A stretch of 64,000 nucleotides of DNA from an uncultured Ramlibacter sp. (GTDB taxonomy: Bacteria; Pseudomonadota; Gammaproteobacteria; Burkholderiales; Burkholderiaceae_C). Under the pieces are notes generated by a model that was given only the letters and a program-made list of their open reading frames with translations, ran no database searches and was not told the DNA's origin. This document shows, one piece after another, positions 16,566 to 24,289 of the stretch. Numbering within the stretch: position 1 is the stretch's first letter; the number at the start of each line of letters is the position of its first letter. The position numbers were made by a program, and so were the translations under genes. Location of the stretch: the NCBI RefSeq assembly GCF_936925435.1, contig NZ_CAKZHQ010000023.1, positions 124,001 through 188,000 on the forward strand, written 5' to 3'.

Positions 16566-17537
16566 TTATTCCGGCGTGATGCCGATGGCCTTGACGATGC
16601 CGCCCCAGCGCTCGCGCTCCGAGCGCATGAAGGCGTCGAAACCAGCGGTCGTCTGGCTGGGCTCGGGGATGGAGCCCAGGGCCAGCAGGCGCTGAACCAC
16701 CTCGGGCTTTTGCATCAGGGCCTCGAGGTCGCGGTTGACGCGCTGCACCACGTCGGCAGGTGTGCCCGCCGGCGCGAACAGGCCATTCCAGCCCGTGTAT
16801 TCGAAGCCCTTGAAGGTGTCGCCCAGCGGCGGCACCGCCGGCAGGGCGGCCAGGCGCTCGGCCGAGCTCACGGCCAGGGCCTTCATCTGGCCCGCCTTCA
16901 GGTAGACCATCAACGCCGCTTCGGGCAGGCAGATCAGCTGCACGCGTCCACCCAGCACGTCCTGGATGGCATCGGGCGCCTTGGTGTAAGGCACATGGGT
17001 GAGCTTGATGCCGGCCATGGAGGCGACCGAATCGGCCAGCATGCCCGAGAAGGTCTTGGGCCCCTCGGTGCCGATGGCGATCTTGCCGGGGCTGGCCTTG
17101 GCCTGGGCGATCAGGTCGGCCATGTCCTTGACCGGGAAGTTCGCCGCCGCGGCCAGCACGAAGGGGCTGCGCCCGATCAGGCGCACCGGCACGAAGTCCT
17201 TGGCGGCGTCGTAGGGCAGGGTCTTGAAGGTGAAGGCGTTGGTCACCATCGCTGCCGTCGTGGCGTAGTAGAAGCTGTAGCCGTCGGGCGACGAGCGCGC
17301 CGCCGCCTGGGCGCCGATCACGTTCTGGCCGCCGGGCCGGTTGTCGATGACGATGGGCTGGCTCCAGCCGCGCGCCAGCTGGTCGGCGACATAGCGCGCC
17401 AGGATGTCCGGCCCCGAGCCCGCGGGCTGGGACAGTATCCATTTGACCGGGCGCTCCGGCCAGGCTTGCGCCCTGGCGAACTGGGGCGCTCCGGCGGCCA
17501 GCAGCAGGCCGGCCTGGGTGAAGGTTCTGCGTTTCAT
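16566..17537 (-). CDS. Bug-family (TctC) solute-binding protein 1
   Basis: Periplasmic receptor of the Bug family, 323 residues, with a signal peptide of about 24 residues ending FARAQA that contains a Tat-like KRR. The body starts with 'WPERPVKWILSQPAGSGPDILAR', the Bug ligand-loop region, and has 'YTKAPDAIQDVLGGRVQ' near residue 195. Members bind carboxylates, aromatic acids and similar anions. It is the last gene of the amidohydrolase-to-hydroxylase operon; its start overlaps the stop of the hydroxylase by 4 bp. The ligand is probably a substrate of that operon (inference). Confidence 0.9.
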   Translation of the reverse strand: MKRRTFTQAGLLLAAGAPQFARAQAWPERPVKWILSQPAGSGPDILARYVADQLARGWSQPIVIDNRPGGQNVIGAQAAARSSPDGYSFYYATTAAMVTNAFTFKTLPYDAAKDFVPVRLIGRSPFVLAAAANFPVKDMADLIAQAKASPGKIAIGTEGPKTFSGMLADSVASMAGIKLTHVPYTKAPDAIQDVLGGRVQLICLPEAALMVYLKAGQMKALAVSSAERLAALPAVPPLGDTFKGFEYTGWNGLFAPAGTPADVVQRVNRDLEALMQKPEVVQRLLALGSIPEPSQTTAGFDAFMRSERERWGGIVKAIGITPE

Positions 17538-19063
17538 GTCTTGTCTCCTGGCTGTCGTTGTTGTGAAAGCGTTTCCAGCTGCTTTTGCAAAGTGGCCGCG
17601 TCCTGGGCCACGCCCCAGACGTAGTGGTCGGGCCGCACGATGGCGGCCGTGCAGCCCTGCTGCGCGAACCAGCGGGCGGCGACGCCCTCGGCCTCGTTGA
17701 AGTCGGGCGTGCCGATCCGCACGGTCCGCAGGTCCTGCGTTGCAGGCGGCGCCGTGCCGTCCAGCGTCACCAGGCGCCAGCCGCGGCCGGCCAGTTCGTC
17801 CATGCGGTGCTTGCGGCCACCGCGCAGGATCCAGGGTTGCGGGAAGATGCTGCCGACGGCGGCATGGGCCAGGGGCGACAGCAGGCCGGCGGCCAGCGCC
17901 GGCTGCACGCTCTGGCGCGGCTGCGACTTCACCGTGCCGCCGCACTCTTCGAGCAGCCTGGCATCGCGCGCCCGCGCCTTGTCCAGGTCGCGCTGGCCCA
18001 CCAGCTGGCCGATGTCCTTGATGCGCGTGGTCAGGGCCGTGACATGGTCCTTGCGCTCGGTCCCATAGCTGTCCAGCAGCGCATTGCCGGCCTGGCCGCG
18101 CAGCACGGCGTCGAGCTTCCAGGCCAGGTTGGCGACGTCGCGGATCCCCTGGCACATGCCCTGGCCCAGGAAGGGCGGCTGCTGGTGGGCGGCATCGCCG
18201 GCCACGAAGACGCGGCCCGCGCGCCAGCGGTCCGCCACCAGGGCGTGGAAGCGGTAGCTGGCCTGGCGCCACAGCACGGCGTCTTCCGGCGTGATCCAGC
18301 GTGACAGCAGCTTCCAGGTGCCTTCCGGCGTGGCCACTTCCTTGGGATCCTCGCCCTCGTTGATCGAGATCTCCCAGCGCCTGTGGTTGTTGGGGCCGAC
18401 CAGGTAGGTGCAGGGCCGCTGCGGCTCGCAGATCTGCATGCTGACCTTGGGCAGCTTGGCCAGGCCTTGTTCATTGGCCAGCACGTCCACCACCAGCCAG
18501 GGCTGGTCGAAGCCCAGGTCTTCCAGGGCGATGCCGGCCAGGCCGCGCAGCGTGCTGGAGGCGCCGTCGCAGCCAATGGCATAGCGCGCGCGGACCTCGC
18601 GCTGCGTGCCGTCTTCCTCGGCCAGCTGCAGCCGCACCTGATCCGCGTCCTGCGCCATGCCGGTCAGCGTTGTGCCCAGGGCGATGTCCACGTTGGACAG
18701 GCTGGCGACGTGCTCGCGCACCACCTGTTCCACATGGGGCTGGCTGAACACCAGCGAAGGCGTGAAGCCCAGGGGGTAGGGCGGTTCCGCCGTGCTGAAG
18801 CGCTTGATCAGCTGGCCTTCGACGCCATAGAACTCCGAGGGCGTGAAAGGCTCGGTGAACTCCAGCACCTGCTCGGCGACGCCCAGCTGCTGGAACACCC
18901 GCATGATCTCGTGGTCCAGCGCGAAGGCGCGCGGCTTGTCGTAGACCTCGTGGCTGCGGTCGCAGACAAAGACCCGCAAGCCCATGCCGCCCAGCAGGCC
19001 CGCGGCCACCGCGCCCGAAGGGCCGAAACCGGCAATGGCAACGTCGTACACGCCCTGCGCCAT
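17534..19063 (-). CDS. MhpA-like FAD-dependent aromatic hydroxylase
   Basis: A 509-residue class A flavoprotein monooxygenase, closest in layout to 3-(3-hydroxyphenyl)propionate hydroxylase. It uses NAD(P)H and O2 to hydroxylate a phenolic ring. Visible: the FAD dinucleotide motif 'GFGPSGAVAAGLLGGMG' at residues 12-28, 'ARYAIGCDGASSTLR' (the DG motif) near residue 160, and 'RVFVAGDAAHQQPPFLGQGMCQGI' near residue 285, which binds the FAD ribityl chain. The C-terminal thioredoxin-like domain is present. It is separated from the FAH gene by 1 bp and overlaps the Bug gene. The exact substrate is unknown. Confidence 0.88.
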   Translation of the reverse strand: MAQGVYDVAIAGFGPSGAVAAGLLGGMGLRVFVCDRSHEVYDKPRAFALDHEIMRVFQQLGVAEQVLEFTEPFTPSEFYGVEGQLIKRFSTAEPPYPLGFTPSLVFSQPHVEQVVREHVASLSNVDIALGTTLTGMAQDADQVRLQLAEEDGTQREVRARYAIGCDGASSTLRGLAGIALEDLGFDQPWLVVDVLANEQGLAKLPKVSMQICEPQRPCTYLVGPNNHRRWEISINEGEDPKEVATPEGTWKLLSRWITPEDAVLWRQASYRFHALVADRWRAGRVFVAGDAAHQQPPFLGQGMCQGIRDVANLAWKLDAVLRGQAGNALLDSYGTERKDHVTALTTRIKDIGQLVGQRDLDKARARDARLLEECGGTVKSQPRQSVQPALAAGLLSPLAHAAVGSIFPQPWILRGGRKHRMDELAGRGWRLVTLDGTAPPATQDLRTVRIGTPDFNEAEGVAARWFAQQGCTAAIVRPDHYVWGVAQDAATLQKQLETLSQQRQPGDKT

Positions 19064-19064
19064 C

Positions 19065-19907
19065 TCAGCCCTCGTCGCGGATGGGATTGGAGAGCAGGCC
19101 GACTTTCTCGATCTCGATCTCGATGGTGTCGCCGTGCTTCATCCACACCGGCGGCGTGCGGGCCTGGCCCACGCCGGCCGGCGTGCCCATGACGATCACG
19201 TCACCGGGCTCGAGCGTCATGCACTCGGTCAGCAGCTTGATGGTCTCGGCCACGCCCCAGATCATGTCGGTGGTGTTGGCGTCCTGCATGATCTTGCCGT
19301 TGAGGCGGCTCTGGATGCGCAAGCCGGTCGCACCGGGCGCCAGCTCGTCGGCTGTCACCACCACCGGGCCGAAGCCACCGGTGGCGTCGAAGTTCTTGCC
19401 TATGGTCCACTGCGGCGTCTTCTTCTGGTAGTCACGCACCGACATGTCGTTGAAGACGCTGTAGCCGAAGACGCAATCGAGTGCCTCGTCCTGACTCAGA
19501 TGCTTGACCTTCTTCCCAATGATCACCGCCATCTCGGCCTCGTAGTCGAAGCGCTCCGACACGCGCGGCCGCAGGCCGGCTTGGCCATGGGCGACCAGCG
19601 AGGAGGCGCCGCGGTAGAAGAACCAGGGGTACTCGGGCTTTTCGCGGCCTCCTTCCTTGGCGTGGTCGTAGTAGTTCAGGCCCAGGCAGACGATCTTGCC
19701 CGGCTTGAGCACGGGGACGGCCAGTTCCAGGCCGGCCAGCGGCAGGCGCGCCGAGCCCGAGGCCAGGGCTGCCTTGGCGGCGGCCAGCACGTCCACGCTT
19801 TGCTCCAGCGCGGCGCCCAGGTCGGAAGCCGCAACGTCGACGACATTGTCGCCATCGAGCACGCCCAGGCGCACGGCGCCCTGTTGGCGGTAAGTCACCA
19901 GTTTCAT
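19065..19907 (-). CDS. Fumarylacetoacetate hydrolase family protein
   Basis: A 280-residue FAH-superfamily enzyme. Members hydrolyse or decarboxylate acylpyruvates and related ring-cleavage products. The metal-binding acidic residues lie in 'RFDYEAEMAVIIGKKV' near residue 118 and 'FNDMSVRDYQ' near 152, and the catalytic region is 'GLNYYDHAKEGG' near 75. The C-terminal 'GDVIVMGTPAGVG' is typical. In this operon it would act after the extradiol dioxygenase, splitting the ring-opened product (inference from context). A 3-bp gap to the dioxygenase upstream supports co-translation. Confidence 0.9.
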   Translation of the reverse strand: MKLVTYRQQGAVRLGVLDGDNVVDVAASDLGAALEQSVDVLAAAKAALASGSARLPLAGLELAVPVLKPGKIVCLGLNYYDHAKEGGREKPEYPWFFYRGASSLVAHGQAGLRPRVSERFDYEAEMAVIIGKKVKHLSQDEALDCVFGYSVFNDMSVRDYQKKTPQWTIGKNFDATGGFGPVVVTADELAPGATGLRIQSRLNGKIMQDANTTDMIWGVAETIKLLTECMTLEPGDVIVMGTPAGVGQARTPPVWMKHGDTIEIEIEKVGLLSNPIRDEG

Positions 19908-19910
19908 GAA

Positions 19911-20828
19911 TCAATCTCCTTGGTAATTGGCAAATGCAATCTGTTTCTGGGCTTCTTTGAGGCGCGCCGAAGGCGCGGCCGAGATGCCCCAGTGGTCGAC
20001 CCGTCCGGCCGGCCACTTCCAGTCCTCGGGGCCGCGCACCGGGTAGGCGTCGTCGATCTGCTCGACGTCGGCCGTGTACTCGATGACGAAGCCGGCCGGG
20101 CCGACGAAGTAGTTGAAGCTGTTGTTGCCGGGGCCATGGCGGCCGGGGCCCCATTCGATGCCGTAGCCCGCGTCCTTCATGCGGCCGCCGCCGCGCATCA
20201 CTGCCTCCAGGTCGGGCATGACGAAGGCGATGTGGTTCAGGCAGTCGTTGTCGGCGTCCGCCAGGGCGATGCTGTGGTGGTCGCCGCGCGGCTGCGTCGG
20301 AATGCGGATGAAGGCCATGATGCGCGTGCGGTCCGACAGCCGCATGCCCAGGGCGTTCTCGTAGAAGGGCAGGGCCTGGGCCACGTCGTGGCTGTTAAGC
20401 ACCGCATGGGCCAGGCGGATGGGGCTGTCCTTGTGCGACGCGGTATCGGCGTGGCGGGCATCGCCGGTGACGATGCGCAGCACGCGGCCCTGGGGGTCGC
20501 GCACGATGATGGCCTCTCCGCCGCCGGGTTCGCTGACGCTGTGGCGGGGCTTGAGCACGCTGCCGCCGTGGGTCGGCACGACGTCCAGCAGTTGGTCCAG
20601 CTCACGCAGCGAGGGTGCGCGCAGCGTCACCATGCGCAGCTCTGGCTTGTCCGCGGGGTGCAGGGCCAGCAGGTGGTGGTCGGCGCCCGTGCCGCGCAGG
20701 TAGACCACCTCGCCCTGGCGCGCTGCCACGCGCAGGTTCCAGGTGCCGGTGAAAAAGGCTTCGGCGGCGGCGACGTCGGGCAGGCCGATCTCGACGCTGC
20801 GCAGGGAGGAGAGAAACGGAGTTGCCAT
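19911..20828 (-). CDS. VOC-family extradiol dioxygenase
   Basis: A 305-residue type I extradiol dioxygenase with two vicinal-oxygen-chelate modules (about 8-125 and 138-260). The C-terminal module carries the Fe(II) triad H141 (LAHAVLN), H199 (CLNHIAF) and E250 (FVIEYTAD), so it should be catalytically competent. Such enzymes open catechol rings beside the two hydroxyls. The next gene up is a Bug receptor, and FAH and MhpA-like genes follow. The operon therefore reads hydroxylate, cleave, hydrolyse. The ATG at 20828 follows an AGGTCCTCTC leader with a poor ribosome site. Confidence 0.87.
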   Translation of the reverse strand: MATPFLSSLRSVEIGLPDVAAAEAFFTGTWNLRVAARQGEVVYLRGTGADHHLLALHPADKPELRMVTLRAPSLRELDQLLDVVPTHGGSVLKPRHSVSEPGGGEAIIVRDPQGRVLRIVTGDARHADTASHKDSPIRLAHAVLNSHDVAQALPFYENALGMRLSDRTRIMAFIRIPTQPRGDHHSIALADADNDCLNHIAFVMPDLEAVMRGGGRMKDAGYGIEWGPGRHGPGNNSFNYFVGPAGFVIEYTADVEQIDDAYPVRGPEDWKWPAGRVDHWGISAAPSARLKEAQKQIAFANYQGD

Positions 20829-20836
20829 GAGAGGAC

Positions 20837-21805
20837 CTATTCGGGTTGGACGCCGGCCGCGCGGATGGCCTTGCGGTTCTGGTCGATGTCGCGCGCCAGA
20901 TAGTTGCGGAACTCGTCGGCGCTGCTGGCGGTGGGCACGGCGCCATTGAGCTCGAAGGAGTCGCGCAGCGCGTTCTGTTGCAAGGCTGTGGCCAGGGCGC
21001 GCCGCAGCTGCTGCGAGATGGCTGGCGGCAGGCCCTTGGGCGCGACGATGCCTATCCAGCCGGAAAACTCGAAGCCAGGCAGCGTCTCGGCTATCGCCGG
21101 CAGAGCGCCCAGCGGTTGCGTGCCCTTTGCCATGCTGTGGCCCAGGGCCTTGAGCCGCCCGCCCTTGACCAGGCCCATCGCGGCCGGCGCCGGCGTCAGC
21201 GTCCACTGGGTCTCGCCGGACACTACCGAGCCGACCGACTGGCTGCCGCCCTTGTAGGGCACATGCAGGACCTCGAAGCCGCCCGCCGCAGCCAGCGCCG
21301 CGCCGGCCAGGTGGCTGACCGAGCCCACGCCGGCCGAGGCCATGTTGAACTTGCCGCCTTGCCCCTTCGCGTAGGCCACGAACTCGGCGACGCTGTTGAC
21401 CGGCAGGGCGGCGTTGACCACCAGCACGTTGGGCAGCACCGCCACCAGCGAGACGAAGTCGAAATCCTGCAGCGGGTCGTAGCGCGCCGCCTTTTGCAGC
21501 AGCGGCACCACCGTCAGCGAACTGCTCGACGCCACGATCAGGGTGTAGCCATCGGGCGGCGCCGCCTTGCCCGACTCGATGCCCACAGCGCCGGCCGCGC
21601 CGGCCTTGTTGTCCACCACCAGGGGCTGGCCCAGCACGGTTGCCAGGCTGGCGCCGACGATGCGGCCTATGGTGTCCACCGAGCTGCCCGGTGCATTGGC
21701 CACGATCAGCTTGACTGGATGGGATGGCCAGGCGGACTGGGCAAAGCCCTGGCCCGCTGCGCCCAGCATGGCAAGGCTTGCAAGCATCTGGCGGCGATTG
21801 GTCAT
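20837..21805 (-). CDS. Bug-family solute-binding protein 2
   Basis: A 322-residue periplasmic receptor with a signal peptide ending GQGFAQS near residue 23. The Bug blocks are 'HPVKLIVANAPGSSVDTIGRIVG', 'ESGKAAPPDGYTLIVASSSS' and 'VPYKGGSQSVGSVVSGETQ'. Its start overlaps the stop of the amidohydrolase gene by 4 bp, so it is made together with the enzymes. The operon has two Bug receptors of low mutual similarity, which suggests two ligands or two affinities. No TctA/TctB membrane partner lies in the window. Confidence 0.9.
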   Translation of the reverse strand: MTNRRQMLASLAMLGAAGQGFAQSAWPSHPVKLIVANAPGSSVDTIGRIVGASLATVLGQPLVVDNKAGAAGAVGIESGKAAPPDGYTLIVASSSSLTVVPLLQKAARYDPLQDFDFVSLVAVLPNVLVVNAALPVNSVAEFVAYAKGQGGKFNMASAGVGSVSHLAGAALAAAGGFEVLHVPYKGGSQSVGSVVSGETQWTLTPAPAAMGLVKGGRLKALGHSMAKGTQPLGALPAIAETLPGFEFSGWIGIVAPKGLPPAISQQLRRALATALQQNALRDSFELNGAVPTASSADEFRNYLARDIDQNRKAIRAAGVQPE

Positions 21806-22821
21806 GGCGGCACTCCCAGAAAACGTTGTGCATTGCCCCACAGCAGCAGGTCCTGCGTGGCTGCGTCGAAGCCGGCGGCGGCGATGGCGTCCAACGGGGC
21901 GCGCTCGTGGAAGTTGAAGGGATAGTCGGTGCCGATCAGCAACTGGCCCGTGCCGAACAGCCCGGCCAGGTGGGCGAGGGTGGGCGCGTCGAACACCAGG
22001 GTGTCGTAGAACAGCTTGCGCGCCTGTTCGACCGGCGATGCGCTGATGCTGTCCTTGAGCGCGGGGAACACGCCCCAGCCCTGCTGCAGGCGCGGCAGCA
22101 GCGAGGCCAGGGTGCCGCCGCCATGGCTGAAGGCGATGCGCAGCTTGGGCCGGCGCTCCATCAGGTTGGTGGTTAGCACGGATGCAGCCGCCAGGCCCAC
22201 GTCCGAGGGGTAGCCCAGCACCTGCTGCAAGGGTGCTGGCCCGACCAGGCGTTCCATGCCGGCGGGCCGCAGGGCGTGGACAAAGACCGCGGCCCCCAGC
22301 TCTTCGCAAGCCGCGAGGAAGGGGTCGAACTCGGGCGCGCCTATGGGCTTGCCGTTGATGTTGCTGCCGACCTCCACGCCGGCAAAGCCCAGGGTCTTGA
22401 CGCAGTATTCCAGCTCGCGCAGCGCCAGGTCCATGTCCTGCAGCGGCACGGCGCCCAGGCCGATCAGCTTGCGTTGGGAGTCGGCCACCATGGCGGCGAT
22501 CTGCTCGTTGATGTAGCGCAGCAGCTGCTGGGCATCCTTGGGCCCCATCCAGTAGGACAGCAGTTCCGGCATGGGCGAGACGGCCTGCAGGTCCAGGCCC
22601 ATGGCTTGCAGGTCCTCCAGCCGCTTGGCCGTGTCCCAGCATTTGTCGGAGACGGTGCGGTAGTTCTTGCCGGCGATCATCACGCTGCGGTGGCAGGCCT
22701 GGGCCGGCGCCATCGAGGGCCAGTCGGCCGGCACGGCTGTGCCCAGGTAGCGCGGAAAGTCATGCGGCACCACATGGGCGTGGGCGTCGGTCCCGCATCG
22801 GCATTGGAGGGTGGCTGTCAT
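21802..22821 (-). CDS. Amidohydrolase 2 family (ACMSD-like) protein
   Basis: A 339-residue metal-dependent hydrolase or decarboxylase of the amidohydrolase-2 (ACMSD) family. Metal ligands are suggested by 'TDAHAHVVPHDF' near residue 12, 'AVFVHALRP' near 180, 'IAFSHGGGT' near 230 and the final Asp in 'LLIGTDYPFNF' near 295. Family members decarboxylate aromatic or muconate-semialdehyde acids, so a role early in the aromatic pathway is plausible. First gene of a six-gene minus-strand operon (22821 to 16566), divergent from a LysR gene across a 103-bp gap. Confidence 0.87.
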   Translation of the reverse strand: MTATLQCRCGTDAHAHVVPHDFPRYLGTAVPADWPSMAPAQACHRSVMIAGKNYRTVSDKCWDTAKRLEDLQAMGLDLQAVSPMPELLSYWMGPKDAQQLLRYINEQIAAMVADSQRKLIGLGAVPLQDMDLALRELEYCVKTLGFAGVEVGSNINGKPIGAPEFDPFLAACEELGAAVFVHALRPAGMERLVGPAPLQQVLGYPSDVGLAAASVLTTNLMERRPKLRIAFSHGGGTLASLLPRLQQGWGVFPALKDSISASPVEQARKLFYDTLVFDAPTLAHLAGLFGTGQLLIGTDYPFNFHERAPLDAIAAAGFDAATQDLLLWGNAQRFLGVPP

Positions 22822-22886
22822 CCGTTGGCGCCGTCAATGCGGCGTTGTCTCCTGTGGAAAACGGATGCTAGGCAGCCTGCCCCCAT

Positions 22887-22921
22887 TTGCCAAGGCGATG
22901 GTGTGGATAGCTAGAATCCAC
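22887..22921 (+). promoter_or_regulatory. LysR gene promoter with overlapping dyad
   Basis: TTGCCA (22887-22892), a 19-bp spacer and TAGAAT (22912-22917), ending 7 bp before the ATG at 22925. The perfect dyad GTGGAT-N7-ATCCAC (22903-22921) covers the -10 box. It is a good place for autorepression by the encoded LysR protein and also lies within 100 bp of the divergent operon. Confidence 0.6.
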
Positions 22922-22924
22922 GCC

Positions 22925-23848
22925 ATGGATATTCGCAGCGTCGACCTCAACCTCCTGGTGATCTTCGACGCCATGGCGCGGCACCGCAGCGTGATCCGCA
23001 CCGGGGAAGCGGTGGGCCTGTCCCAGCCGGCCACCAGCGCCGCCCTGGCGCGGCTGCGCACCCTGTTCGACGATGCGCTGTTCGTGCGCGCCGGCTCGGA
23101 GATGAAGCCCACGCCGCGCGCGCTGGAGCTGGCGCCCGCCGTGCACCGCGTGGTCGAGACCATCAGCACCGACATCCTGCAGCAGGCGTCCTTCGACCCG
23201 GCCCATGCCGAGCGCGCCTTCACCATCCTCACGCCCGACATCGGTGAGATCGCCTTCCTGCCCGGCGTGCTGCGCCGGCTGCGCGAGGAGGCGCCCGGCG
23301 TGCGCCTGCACACGGTGTCCATGCCGCGCAAGGCGGCGGCCGAGGCCCTGGAAACCGGTGGTGCCGAACTGGCCGTGGGTTTTTTCCCCGACCTGCGCAA
23401 GGCCGGTTTTTTCCAGCAAGGCCTGTTCAAGACCTCCTACGCCTGCATCAGCTGCGCCCAGCACAAGGCGCCGGCGCGCATGACGCTGCGCCAGTTCCTG
23501 GCGGCGCGCCATGTGGTGGTGCGGCCCGAGGGGCGTGAGCACGCCTTCGACCGCTGGCTGGAGGAGAAAGGGCACCACCGGCGCGTGATGCTGGAGCTGT
23601 CGCACTTCATGAGCCTGCTGGCCATCCTGCCGGGCAGCGACCTGGTCGCCACCGTGCCGGACGACATCGCCACCGCGGTGGGCCGCCACATCCAGCTGCG
23701 CCGCATCGGCCTGCCGTTCCGGCCTCCGGTGATCGAGGTCCAGCAGTTCTGGCACCGCCGCATGCAGCATGACCCGGCCAACAAGTGGCTGCGCGGCGTC
23801 TTCCACGCCGTCAACCGGCGCGACGGCCAGGCGCCGCTGCCGGACTGA
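22925..23848 (+). CDS. LysR-family transcriptional regulator 1
   Basis: A 307-residue LysR regulator: winged helix-turn-helix in residues 5-63 ('LNLLVIFDAMARHRSVIRTGEAVGLSQPATSAALARLR') and a C-terminal effector domain. The first residues 'MDIRSVDLNLL' are of the NodD/NahR/LinR-like branch, whose members often answer to aromatic compounds. It is divergent from the amidohydrolase operon and convergent with the GlcG gene, which ends 7 bp away. The ATG at 22925 is supported by the promoter spacing. Confidence 0.92.
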   Translation: MDIRSVDLNLLVIFDAMARHRSVIRTGEAVGLSQPATSAALARLRTLFDDALFVRAGSEMKPTPRALELAPAVHRVVETISTDILQQASFDPAHAERAFTILTPDIGEIAFLPGVLRRLREEAPGVRLHTVSMPRKAAAEALETGGAELAVGFFPDLRKAGFFQQGLFKTSYACISCAQHKAPARMTLRQFLAARHVVVRPEGREHAFDRWLEEKGHHRRVMLELSHFMSLLAILPGSDLVATVPDDIATAVGRHIQLRRIGLPFRPPVIEVQQFWHRRMQHDPANKWLRGVFHAVNRRDGQAPLPD

Positions 23849-23855
23849 GCCGTCT

Positions 23856-24281
23856 TTAGCCGGCGGCCAGGCCGGCCGCGCTGACGCCGGCCAGGCAGAT
23901 GGCCTCGTCCTCGTCGCCCGTGCCGCCGCTGGCGCCCACCGCGCCGATCACATTGCCGGCCGCGTCCTTGACCAGCACGGCGCCGGTCTGCGGCAGGAAC
24001 TTGCCGCCGGCCGTGGCTGCCAGCGAGACGAAGAAGTTGGGGTTGTCCTTGGCGCGCTGGCCCAGGGTGCGGCTGGACACGCCCATGCCGATGGCGCCCC
24101 AGGCCTTGGCCTGGGCGACCTCGAAGCGGAACATGCTGGCGCCGTCCTCGCGGGCAAAGGCCTTGAGGTTGCCGCCTTCGTCCAGCACTGCGATGCCCAT
24201 GGGCTTGTAGCCGGCGGTTTTGGATGCGGCCAGGGCCGCGCTGATGATGGTGTTAGCCTGGGCCAGGGTCAGGGTGCTCAT
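23856..24281 (-). CDS. GlcG/HbpS-family protein
   Basis: A 141-residue protein of the GlcG/HbpS (DUF336) family with the typical 'LTLAQANTIISAALAASKTAG' start, 'MGIAVLDEGGNLKAFAREDGA' and 'GAVGASGGTGDEDEAICLAG' end. Some members bind haem or cobalamin and others are ligand-binding partners of catabolic enzymes. No export signal. Last gene of the Bug-ThDP enzyme-GlcG operon, with an 8-bp gap to the ThDP enzyme gene. Confidence 0.87.
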   Translation of the reverse strand: MSTLTLAQANTIISAALAASKTAGYKPMGIAVLDEGGNLKAFAREDGASMFRFEVAQAKAWGAIGMGVSSRTLGQRAKDNPNFFVSLAATAGGKFLPQTGAVLVKDAAGNVIGAVGASGGTGDEDEAICLAGVSAAGLAAG

Positions 24282-24289
24282 GGGGTCTC

